DNA of 48,906 nucleotides, taken from the NCBI GenBank assembly GCA_902492205.1, contig CABUKU010000023.1:1-48906 (forward strand), written 5' to 3'. Position numbers and translations under genes: made by a program. A model generated the notes under the pieces. It made no database searches. It was not told where the DNA came from and saw only the letters and a list, made by a program, of their open reading frames with translations. The stretch comes from an uncultured Bacteroides sp. (GTDB lineage Bacteria > Bacteroidota > Bacteroidia > Bacteroidales > Bacteroidaceae). Of the stretch, positions 7,468-14,927 are shown one piece after another (position 1 is the first letter of the stretch; the number at the start of each line of letters is the position of its first letter).

Positions 7468-8493
7468 ATGGAAAAGAATATTATGCATCCACATTCACTA
7501 TCACTAATAACAACTTATCAATGTACAAGTCAATGCCCTAATTGTTGTTTTAATTGTTCTCCTCTAAAACAGAGAGTAATGACTATCAATGAAATTAAAT
7601 CATATATTGATATGTCTACTAATTATTATACATCGATTAAAACTGTTATATTTACTGGAGGAGAATGTTCTTTATTAGGGATAGACACTTTAACCAATGC
7701 TATAAATTATGCTCAAAAAAAGGGATTATCTACAAGAATTGTAACTAATGCAAATTGGGCATCCAATAAAAATAAAGCATTATTTTTTATTTCACAACTA
7801 GCAATAGCCGGATTAGATGAATTAAACATAAGCACAGGAGATGAACATACATCTTTTGTACCTATCACTAATGTACTATATGCTATTCAAGCTGCAATCA
7901 CAATAAAAAAAATAAAAAGCATTGTCATAGCTGTTGAAAATCAAATAGGAAATAAAATTACTAACCAATATGTAATTGATAGAATCAAAGAATTTTTAAC
8001 CCCAAAAGAAATTAAATTATCACAAGATAAACTTATAATTATTGCTGATACATGGGTTAGATTCTCAGATATAAAATCACATTGTAAATTTAATGACTCT
8101 AATAACACAGACAACACCAATATCAAAGGATGCGATAATATTTTTACAAGTATCAATATTAATCCAAATGGAGAAATGTTATCTTGCTGTGGATTAGCCG
8201 CAGAATATAGCCCATTTCTTAGATTAGGACAATTAAATAGCAACAATAATATAAAAGAGCTATATGAAAATCAATTTAATGATTTCTTAAAAATATGGCT
8301 CTATACAGAAGGCCCAAGTGGGATTATTTCGTATCTTGAAAAACATCATGTCCTAAAAGACAACAAGCATGAATGCAGTTTCTGCTTAAATCTGTTATCC
8401 GATCATAATTACATACAAAAATTACTTAATACAGAAGTCACAAAAATAAAAGCTGAATTTCTAAAATTGGATCTTAAAAATATAACTTTATGA
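7468..8493 (+). CDS. radical SAM protein with SPASM-like C-terminus
   Basis: A 341-residue protein. Residues 19-26 hold the radical SAM cluster motif C19-x3-C23-x2-C26, followed by two extra cysteines (27, 30). A GGE motif (FTGGECSLLG) follows near residue 68. The C-terminal part has a cysteine-rich, SPASM-like region: GC(D)NIFTSININPNGEMLSCCG, then a later CSFC pair after KHE. SPASM-type radical SAM enzymes usually modify peptides or proteins. The gene overlaps the next one by ATGA (8490-8493), so the lipoprotein is the obvious candidate substrate, by inference. The gene is much more AT-rich than gdhA or rlpA, which suggests horizontal acquisition. The reaction is unknown. Confidence 0.88.
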   Translation: MEKNIMHPHSLSLITTYQCTSQCPNCCFNCSPLKQRVMTINEIKSYIDMSTNYYTSIKTVIFTGGECSLLGIDTLTNAINYAQKKGLSTRIVTNANWASNKNKALFFISQLAIAGLDELNISTGDEHTSFVPITNVLYAIQAAITIKKIKSIVIAVENQIGNKITNQYVIDRIKEFLTPKEIKLSQDKLIIIADTWVRFSDIKSHCKFNDSNNTDNTNIKGCDNIFTSININPNGEMLSCCGLAAEYSPFLRLGQLNSNNNIKELYENQFNDFLKIWLYTEGPSGIISYLEKHHVLKDNKHECSFCLNLLSDHNYIQKLLNTEVTKIKAEFLKLDLKNITL

Positions 8494-9473
8494 AAAACAA
8501 ATCACATATTCAGAAAATTATTTCATTACTGACAAGTAGTAGCATACTTTTTACATCATGCGGAGGAGATAATTTAATAAGTATTTTTAATCAAGATGAA
8601 AAATTCAACTTTAATAGAGATAAATTTGCAACAAATACAGAAAGTATAGAGTTGATACCTTTGGATATATATCTATCAGAAAAAGATATAAAAGAGATTA
8701 CATTTATCCACAAATTCTCAAAAGATATCATTAAAAATCCCGAACTAGTAAGTAATTTTATAGCCAATCCAAATTCGATTTTATCACAATATAATATTAA
8801 TGACATAGAAATTGATTTAAATAGCGAAGAAATCCAATTATTAATAGCATTAGGAGATAAAGATATTCACAAAGCTATTCAAGCTAAAGATTTAAAAACA
8901 TTTCTGTTTTTACTTCAAAAAAAAGGATTACTTCAAAATGATATAATAGAAGGAATGACTCAGATAACAACCAATTATAACAAAGGTAAGATAACTACAA
9001 GATCTGGTGATGATAATGGAGAACAGTTTGATGAAAATATATGGCCCATTGCCATATGCGCATTAGGAGTCGGTATTTATGTTGTAGGCATCACGTGCTT
9101 TTGGCTTGAAGTAGCTGCTCAAGCACATTTTGCAGTTACAGGGTTTGAAGATGATATGCCTGATGATATGGATGATGATATGGATGATGATATGGATGAT
9201 GATATGGATGATGATGTGGATGATGATGAAACTAATTATTCGAGTACACAAAGGTATATTGTAAATAAAATATTATCCGACAAAGCTATAAAGCTTTTTT
9301 ATAATCAAAATAGAACAGCCTATACATATTTGAACGAAAATGAGAAAAAAGATATGGCACAATCAATAAACATTATATTATCTTTTCTCAATATAAAAGA
9401 AAATAATAAGGACGAAATTATCAATTTCATTTGTAATATTTACACCGCAAACAAAAACAATCATGAAAACTAA
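8490..9473 (+). CDS. lipoprotein with hydrophobic segment and Met-Asp-Asp-Asp repeats
   Basis: A 327-residue protein that I cannot assign to a family. A lipoprotein signal ends at C24 (ILFTSC). Residues 73-150 are helical and acidic/hydrophobic, with a leader-like pattern (KNPELVSNFIANP, then LNSEEIQLLIALGDKD). Residues 184-217 are strongly hydrophobic (IWPIAICALGVGIYVV...). Residues 221-247 are almost pure Asp/Met, including five tandem units of (M/V)DDD (227-246). A charged C-terminal region follows to 327. It overlaps the radical SAM gene by 4 bases and the next gene by 11. It may be a substrate of the neighbouring enzyme or a surface metal-binding protein. The repeats may expand or contract. 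Confidence 0.7.
   Translation: MKNKSHIQKIISLLTSSSILFTSCGGDNLISIFNQDEKFNFNRDKFATNTESIELIPLDIYLSEKDIKEITFIHKFSKDIIKNPELVSNFIANPNSILSQYNINDIEIDLNSEEIQLLIALGDKDIHKAIQAKDLKTFLFLLQKKGLLQNDIIEGMTQITTNYNKGKITTRSGDDNGEQFDENIWPIAICALGVGIYVVGITCFWLEVAAQAHFAVTGFEDDMPDDMDDDMDDDMDDDMDDDVDDDETNYSSTQRYIVNKILSDKAIKLFYNQNRTAYTYLNENEKKDMAQSINIILSFLNIKENNKDEIINFICNIYTANKNNHEN
9168..9227 (+). repeat. 12-bp coding tandem repeat, five units
   Basis: Five consecutive 12-bp units of ATGGATGATGAT (the last begins GTG) encode (M/V)DDD in the lipoprotein. A sixth, degenerate unit precedes them. The in-frame length means copy-number changes would not shift the frame. Confidence 0.9.
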
Positions 9474-9918
9474 TTATTTTTTTAAGCCATCTATCTCAGT
9501 ATGTATTATCACTGCACTATTTTTATTTCTTGTAGGATGGGCAATTACAAAAACTATAAATAATCATCCGATCTCATGTACAATCATATTGGGGGTAACT
9601 TTATATATTATATCTATAGCCCCAATTTTCATCTCTGTATCAGATAACTATGTCATTCTACACAGAATAATAGGCAGAAAGAAATTTAATATAAAGGAAG
9701 ATTACACCCTGAGAAAAATCACAGTCAAAGAACTAGATAATAGTAATACAATTCGGGCATTTGGTAGCGGAGGATTTATGGGAATACTAGGCATCTTCTA
9801 TTCTAAGAAGTTCGGAGGATTCTTTTACGTCTATATAGTCAATGATAAAGAAATGGCTTTACTTGAAAACAAGAAAACCAAGAAAGTATACATTATCAAT
9901 TATCCGACAACAATATAA
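9463..9918 (+). CDS. membrane protein with PH-like domain
   Basis: A 151-residue protein with two predicted membrane spans (about 11-30 and 36-56). A soluble domain follows that resembles bacterial PH-like domains (bPH type): the segment IRAFGSGGFMGILGIFY, then GGFFYVYIVNDK and a final VYIINYP strand fit that pattern. The function is unknown; such domains are often found in small membrane proteins. It overlaps the lipoprotein gene by 11 bases and completes the AT-rich operon. Its stop codon directly abuts the stop of the convergent polyferredoxin gene, leaving no room for a terminator between them. Confidence 0.65.
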   Translation: MKTNYFFKPSISVCIITALFLFLVGWAITKTINNHPISCTIILGVTLYIISIAPIFISVSDNYVILHRIIGRKKFNIKEDYTLRKITVKELDNSNTIRAFGSGGFMGILGIFYSKKFGGFFYVYIVNDKEMALLENKKTKKVYIINYPTTI

Positions 9919-11427
9919 TTAAAATCCGAAATCATCCGGAGCCTCTTCATGTTTTTCCGACTCCTTAAACGGAACAGCTTGCTGATGCACCTCATTTCCT
10001 TCAATATAAATAGCCCGGTAAGGACGTGCAGGGCACACATACTCGCAACCTCCGCAACCTACACATATATCCGGATTTATATGTGGGATTGTTAATCCGC
10101 CCCTATAAGGCACCATGCTGACGGCCTGCGTAGGACAATGTTCCGAACAAGCCCCACAACTGGTATCATCTTTATAGACAATGCAGTTTTCCTCCACAAA
10201 CACTACCCTTCCTACTTGGGTAAGATGTTTTTCCTCTTTTGTTAAAGGTAATATAGCTCCATTTGGACACACCTCGGAACAAATGGTACAATCAAAATTA
10301 CAGAAACCTTTCTCAAAGCTCATTCGAGGTTGCATAATTCCTCCCAAACCATATTCAAATAACGCAGGAGTAAGCACATGAGAAGGACAACGGCTGACAC
10401 ATAAGTGACAAGCTGTGCAATGCTTCAATAAATGCTCGGCACTTATTGAACCCGGAGGCGAAAGCGGGTGATTCTTTGTATATGGTTTCCCACCTTCAAA
10501 TTTAGCAGTTACTTCCTTGGCTTTGGTCAATGGAGAAACAAAAAGGCTTACGCCGGCAACAGTAAGAAAATTACGACGGCTTTCATTTGACTCTTTTACA
10601 GGTTTTGAAGCAGTAACATAAGTGTAACCTAAAGCTTTCTGCTTACACACATCCAAACAATCAAAGCAATCCACACATCTACTGTAATCAATCTGATGCT
10701 CTTTACTATTTATACAAGACGCTTTGCACTTAGTGGCACACAATCCGCAACTATTGCATTTGTTTTCGTCTATCCTGATTTTGAATAATGAGTACTTGGA
10801 GATTACTCCGAGAAAAGTTCCAACCGGACAAATCGTATTGCAATATAATCGCCCGTATTTAAACGACAGCCATGAAACAACAAGCAAGCTAACTACTGCT
10901 ACACAGAACGAAAGTACACTGCGAACAGCCACATCAACATAATATAATGTATAGTTATCGAATTTCTCAAGTAATGCGGCAATCAGGTTATTAGCCTCAA
11001 GGTAAACAGGCTTAAACACATTTACAGAGATACGGGCATACATACTGTAAGGATCAAGCAGCCCTAACAAAAATGTCATGCCCGAAAGAAAGGCAACAAT
11101 AACAGTAGCCAGCATGCTATATCGCAAAATAGTTCTTGCTTTACGGAATTTATACTTTTTCTTCCGATTCACTCTCCCTGCAAACCAATTAACTACATCC
11201 TGCCATATCCCTAATGGGCAAATGAAAGAACAATAAACACGTCCAAACAGGAAAGTAGCCGCAAAAAGACAAAACAACACAGTTATGTTCAAAGCCAACA
11301 AAGCCGGAACAAACTGTATGCGTGTCAAAAATCCATTCTGAGGAGTGAGCCCGGCAAAATCAATAAAGAAGAAAGTGATCAGCGTGAGCAAAACAACAGA
11401 AACAGCTATGCGTATTTTACGTAGCAT
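9919..11427 (-). CDS. membrane-bound 4Fe-4S polyferredoxin
   Basis: A 502-residue protein. About four or five membrane spans lie in residues 1-215 with NapH/NosR-like CxxxCP motifs on loops (YCSFICPLG and YCNTICPVG). Then come several ferredoxin-type clusters: CNSCGLCATKC, CVDCFDCLDVC, CTACHLCVSRCP, CTICSEVCP, CGACSEHCP and CVGCGGCEYVCP. A buried Tat-like RRNFLTVAGVSLF segment after residue 285 suggests fusion of a membrane NapH-like part with an exported Fe-S part. It likely moves electrons across or along the inner membrane. It is the last gene of the ECF/DUF362 operon, one base after DUF362. The partner enzyme is not in the window. Confidence 0.88.
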   Translation of the reverse strand: MLRKIRIAVSVVLLTLITFFFIDFAGLTPQNGFLTRIQFVPALLALNITVLFCLFAATFLFGRVYCSFICPLGIWQDVVNWFAGRVNRKKKYKFRKARTILRYSMLATVIVAFLSGMTFLLGLLDPYSMYARISVNVFKPVYLEANNLIAALLEKFDNYTLYYVDVAVRSVLSFCVAVVSLLVVSWLSFKYGRLYCNTICPVGTFLGVISKYSLFKIRIDENKCNSCGLCATKCKASCINSKEHQIDYSRCVDCFDCLDVCKQKALGYTYVTASKPVKESNESRRNFLTVAGVSLFVSPLTKAKEVTAKFEGGKPYTKNHPLSPPGSISAEHLLKHCTACHLCVSRCPSHVLTPALFEYGLGGIMQPRMSFEKGFCNFDCTICSEVCPNGAILPLTKEEKHLTQVGRVVFVEENCIVYKDDTSCGACSEHCPTQAVSMVPYRGGLTIPHINPDICVGCGGCEYVCPARPYRAIYIEGNEVHQQAVPFKESEKHEEAPDDFGF

Positions 11428-11428
11428 C

Positions 11429-12367
11429 TTATAATTTAATTCGTTTAATGTTCAGTTTGTCCAGATTGGATGTCCCTACCTTCAAAGCCTCGGCATTGGC
11501 TATGTGGGTTACATGCTCCAAAGGCATACTAACAATCTGATTAAAGAATTTTGTAGCAGCTGTATCGACAGCTACCATATCCGAAGACATGAACAACCCT
11601 TTAGATAAAACCACATCGGCAGCAGACTTCCCACGAGGACCGTTTGTTTTCATTACTCTATATGCATCTACTACATTCAGAACAGGACGTTTAGGCAACG
11701 TACATACATCGGCAATGCACTGCTGTAAATCATGGCTATGGAAAAATCCCCTATCCCATACAATACCCATCATGTTTTTCATGGAGATGGTCATTTTAGC
11801 TCCTCCGTGATTCTTCAGAATAGGAACATTAATCCACACATCGCAATCAAGGATAGCCTGATGTATTTTTGCCGTCTTCATATTCTTTGCATTCGGAAGG
11901 CTGACAGAACGGTAGTAAGTTTCTTCATGTGCAGGGACGACTTTGGCTCCGGCTGCTTTCGCTGCATCTTCTATACCACTGTTTTTATAACATTTGCGCC
12001 AGTCATCACAAGTATGGTCGAATACAATCACTTCAGAAGCTCCTGCAGCCAAACACTGTTTTATAATTTCAGATATTAACTTCGGATTGGTATTTCCCGC
12101 CAGCTCCGGTGTTTTATCCCAACCGATATTCGGTTTAACAACCACCTTCTGTCCTTTTTTCACATACTTGCCTATCCCTCCCATTTCCTGAATGGCACGT
12201 CGAAACATTGCATCGGGTTCACCTCCCATAACGGCTATCATGTCATAAGCCGCTCCGGTTTCTGTACTCTCACCTGTTTGCATCAGCATATCAAATGCTT
12301 TACTCGGAATTACGGTTGCAGCCAGACCTGTCAGAGCTATACTTCGCAAGAAATCTCGTCTTTTCAT
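11429..12367 (-). CDS. DUF362 domain protein with Tat signal
   Basis: A 312-residue protein. The N-terminus MKRRDFLRSIALTGLAATV carries a twin-arginine signal. The body is DUF362-like: VKPNIGWDKTPELAGNTNP, a VFDHTCDDW...CYKNSG segment and the ILKNHGGAKMTISMKNMMGIVWDR block. DUF362 proteins often occur with ferredoxins and are suspected Fe-S or redox proteins; the reaction is not established. The gene lies 12 bp after the ECF S component and one base before the polyferredoxin, so the three probably act together at the membrane. Confidence 0.88.
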   Translation of the reverse strand: MKRRDFLRSIALTGLAATVIPSKAFDMLMQTGESTETGAAYDMIAVMGGEPDAMFRRAIQEMGGIGKYVKKGQKVVVKPNIGWDKTPELAGNTNPKLISEIIKQCLAAGASEVIVFDHTCDDWRKCYKNSGIEDAAKAAGAKVVPAHEETYYRSVSLPNAKNMKTAKIHQAILDCDVWINVPILKNHGGAKMTISMKNMMGIVWDRGFFHSHDLQQCIADVCTLPKRPVLNVVDAYRVMKTNGPRGKSAADVVLSKGLFMSSDMVAVDTAATKFFNQIVSMPLEHVTHIANAEALKVGTSNLDKLNIKRIKL

Positions 12368-12379
12368 ACTCGATATTTT

Positions 12380-12901
12380 TTAGCATTCATACCTGGCAAG
12401 CATTTTTAATACAAACCAGCCACCCACTATCTGAACAATCATGCCGGGGAAACCTAATCTGAAATCTTGCAAAGCCATGGAAAAACTATTAGTAATAAAC
12501 AGTTCGGCTACCGCACCAGTCAACTGATAAGCCAACACCACTCCTGCAAGAAGCCACAAAGAAACCTTGCGACTATGCCGGGCTACCAATGCAGCAGCTA
12601 CTGCAAGCAAAGAAGACTTAATCAATAAAACAGGTAATACAGCCATTGGAGGCATACCAAACAATAAGTGATTGCAAAGCGGTGATAAAATAGCAGTCAA
12701 CAATCCCAGACGTATCCCAAACTTATAAGAAGCTATCAATGTAAAGAAATAAATAGGCAGTAAAATTTTACCCCCGTCCGGTACAAGGTGACATAACTGA
12801 GGGAAAACAATGTTTCCTAATACAAATACTGATGCAAAAAGATAAGTCCGATAATTAGACAAGCCAAGCGCCACCGGGCGGAAAGATACTATTGTTTCCA
12901 T
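12380..12901 (-). CDS. ECF-type transporter S component-like membrane protein
   Basis: A 173-residue protein with five or six membrane spans and the size of energy-coupling-factor S components (spans around YLFASVFVLGNIVF, ILLPIYFFTLIASYKFG, LLTAILSPLCNHLLFG). S components bind a vitamin or metal and need EcfA/EcfT for transport; neither is nearby. It is first in an operon with DUF362 and polyferredoxin genes, so it may instead be a membrane subunit of a redox complex. Substrate unknown. Confidence 0.7.
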   Translation of the reverse strand: METIVSFRPVALGLSNYRTYLFASVFVLGNIVFPQLCHLVPDGGKILLPIYFFTLIASYKFGIRLGLLTAILSPLCNHLLFGMPPMAVLPVLLIKSSLLAVAAALVARHSRKVSLWLLAGVVLAYQLTGAVAELFITNSFSMALQDFRLGFPGMIVQIVGGWFVLKMLARYEC

Positions 12902-12955
12902 TGTTTCAGAATTGAGTTAATCATACTATATCCTATTTGTAATCAGGACACTATG

Positions 12956-12963
12956 CAAAAATA
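12956..12963 (-). promoter_or_regulatory. -7 box of ECF/DUF362/polyferredoxin operon
   Basis: Minus-strand TATTTTTG fits TAnnTTTG and lies 55 bp upstream of the ECF-type gene start at 12901. Confidence 0.5.
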
Positions 12964-13008
12964 ACGATAATTTTAATTTTTCCAAATAAAGTTTGAACAT
13001 AATATTCT

Positions 13009-13016
13009 TACCTTTG
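13009..13016 (+). promoter_or_regulatory. -7 box of M24 peptidase gene
   Basis: TACCTTTG matches TAnnTTTG. A TTTG at 12992-12995 is nearby but closer than usual. The ATG is at 13045. Confidence 0.55.
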
Positions 13017-13044
13017 CCCACAAATCAAAAAAGAGAAATAAAAG

Positions 13045-14211
13045 ATGAATTTAAATGCGGAAATTGAAACACGGAGAAACAAAATCCGTGCATTAATGTC
13101 AAAAGCAAACATAGATGCTGCACTTATAACCTGCAATGTCAATTTACTCTACACATGCGGACAAATTATCAGCGGTTATCTATATATGGATGTAAGCGGA
13201 AAAGACTTTTTATTCGTGAAGCGGCCCAATACCCTGAATGGAGAAAATATTTTCCAGATACGCAAGCCCGAACAAATAGTTGAGATCTTACAAGAAAATG
13301 GAATAACATCCCCAAAAACTCTGATGCTCGAAGCCAGTGAATTGCCATACACCGACTACATGCGTTTGGCAAAAATGTTCGGTAACTCTACATGTGTAAA
13401 CGGGACTCCTCTTATCCGGGAAGCCAGAAGCATAAAAACTCCTTATGAAATAGAATTATTCCGTAAATCTGCCACCGCACATGCAAAAGCTTATCAACAT
13501 ATTCCCGAAGTTTATCGTAAAGGAATGAACGACTTACAACTTTCTGTTGAAATAGAAAGATTAATGAGACTTGAAGGTTGCCTGGGTATATTCCGTATTT
13601 TCGGCCAAAGCATGGAAATCTTCATGGGAAGCGTACTGACCGGAGAAAATGCAGCAAACCCTTCTCCATATGATTTCGCATTAGGAGGAGAAGGGCTAGA
13701 TCCTTCTTTACCCGGTGGCCTCAACGGGACAAAACTACAAGAAGGCAATACCGTAATGGTAGACCTCGGTGGAAACTTCTATGGTTATATGTGTGATATG
13801 TCACGTGTTTATTCCATGGGAAAAACAAAAGAAATAGCATATCATGCTCATCAGGTTTGTCTCGAAGTGCAAGATAGAGTAAGCAGCATGGCAAAACCGG
13901 GAGTTGTATGTGAGGATTTGTATGATGCTGCCATAGAAATAGTTAACCGGGAGAAACTAGCTGAATATTTTATGGGAACAAAACAACAGGCCAAATTCAT
14001 CGGTCACGGCATCGGATTGGAAATAAACGAAGCACCGGTACTGGCACCAAGAATCAAACAAGAGCTTGAACCGGGAATGGTATTTGCATTGGAACCTAAA
14101 ATCGTATTGCCACAAATAGGCCCGGTTGGTATTGAAAATTCATGGGTGGTAACTGAGTACGGAGTAGAAAAACTAACCAAATGCCCGGAAGAAATTATAG
14201 AATTAAAATAA
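13045..14211 (+). CDS. M24-family Xaa-Pro peptidase
   Basis: A 388-residue protein with an N-terminal creatinase-like domain (about 1-150) and a C-terminal pita-bread metallopeptidase domain. The five metal ligands can be placed: Asp at about 240 and 251 (VMVDLGG...YMCDMSRVY), His at 321 (GHGIGLEINEAP), Glu in FALEPKIV and Glu in VGIENSWVV. This is the Xaa-Pro aminopeptidase/dipeptidase pattern, probably a cytoplasmic enzyme cleaving proline-containing peptides. No signal peptide is seen. It is monocistronic, with its own promoter box and a strong terminator. Confidence 0.92.
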   Translation: MNLNAEIETRRNKIRALMSKANIDAALITCNVNLLYTCGQIISGYLYMDVSGKDFLFVKRPNTLNGENIFQIRKPEQIVEILQENGITSPKTLMLEASELPYTDYMRLAKMFGNSTCVNGTPLIREARSIKTPYEIELFRKSATAHAKAYQHIPEVYRKGMNDLQLSVEIERLMRLEGCLGIFRIFGQSMEIFMGSVLTGENAANPSPYDFALGGEGLDPSLPGGLNGTKLQEGNTVMVDLGGNFYGYMCDMSRVYSMGKTKEIAYHAHQVCLEVQDRVSSMAKPGVVCEDLYDAAIEIVNREKLAEYFMGTKQQAKFIGHGIGLEINEAPVLAPRIKQELEPGMVFALEPKIVLPQIGPVGIENSWVVTEYGVEKLTKCPEEIIELK

Positions 14212-14239
14212 GTCTGCTTCATCAAATAAAACATTCAGA

Positions 14240-14270
14240 AATATCCCGGTATTAACATTACCGGGATATT
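14240..14270 (+). terminator. terminator of M24 peptidase gene
   Basis: A perfect 12-bp stem (AATATCCCGGTA / TACCGGGATATT) with a 7-base loop, followed by a run of T. A textbook intrinsic terminator 29 bp after the stop codon. Confidence 0.92.
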
Positions 14271-14418
14271 TTTTTAGATTGTTAATCCGTTCTTTTCGAG
14301 AAACATTCGAGTTACTCTGTCGTTTTCCAAAATAGGAAAAACTGAAATTATTATTGAGATCACATTCATTATTATTATGCACCGATAGTTAATCTTTATT
14401 TTAATTAAAAAAGATCAC

Positions 14419-14463
14419 TACCATACCAATTAATTTTTATTTATATTTGCGACTAATATGGTA
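14419..14463 (+). promoter_or_regulatory. promoter and possible operator of the IbrAB-like operon
   Basis: TATATTTG at 14442-14449 is a clear -7 box. Inverted copies TACCATA (14419-14425) and TATGGTA (14457-14463) flank it, centred on the box, and could bind a repressor. Upstream, 14271-14418 is AT-rich with no ORF; only a small hairpin (TTTTCC/GGAAAA near 14325) is visible. Confidence 0.5.
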
Positions 14464-14534
14464 CTATCACGAATAACGCCGCCATAGCAATTAAAGTTTA
14501 TTAGATGTTCAAATATATCTAAAACCAAGAAAGA

Positions 14535-14927
14535 ATGACAGTCGAAATACTTAAAGGCACAGAGGACAGATTGTATGAATTAGTGGCTCATTTAGTTATG
14601 AATCCGGATGTTTTAAAACAAAACAGGAACTATCCTTTTAAAACATCAGAAGCATTTATATGGTTTGTTACGATAGAAAACGAAGAAGTTGTCGGATTTC
14701 TTCCGGTAGAAATCAGGGAGACGAATGCCATTATCAATAACTATTATGCACTTGAGGAGGATCTAAAGATACTAGATGCCATGATAAAAAAAGCATCAGA
14801 GTATTTTCATAAAGATTATACATTGATTTCCATTACACAGAATCAGCATATTCAAGCTTTTATTCCAAATAAATTCGTTATAGACCATGAGTGGAAAAAC
14901 TATGTAAAGATGAGGAGGGTAGAATGA
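14535..14927 (+). CDS. small GNAT-like protein of the IbrAB-like operon
   Basis: A 130-residue protein. The strand-helix order and the segment FIWFVTIENEEVVGFLPVEI, followed by a helix and a final YTLISITQNQHIQAFIPNKF, resemble a GNAT N-acetyltransferase fold. The typical acetyl-CoA loop (Q/R-x-x-G-x-G/A) is not obvious, so catalysis is doubtful. Its TGA overlaps the next ATG (ATGA at 14924-14927), showing tight coupling with the PP-loop gene. It is probably an adaptor or accessory enzyme of the three-gene unit. Confidence 0.65.
   Translation: MTVEILKGTEDRLYELVAHLVMNPDVLKQNRNYPFKTSEAFIWFVTIENEEVVGFLPVEIRETNAIINNYYALEEDLKILDAMIKKASEYFHKDYTLISITQNQHIQAFIPNKFVIDHEWKNYVKMRRVE

Noticed and set aside
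9063..9251. Minus-strand frame with Ile-His-Ile repeats
   Set aside because: Simple reverse complement of the 12-bp coding repeat; no supporting signals.
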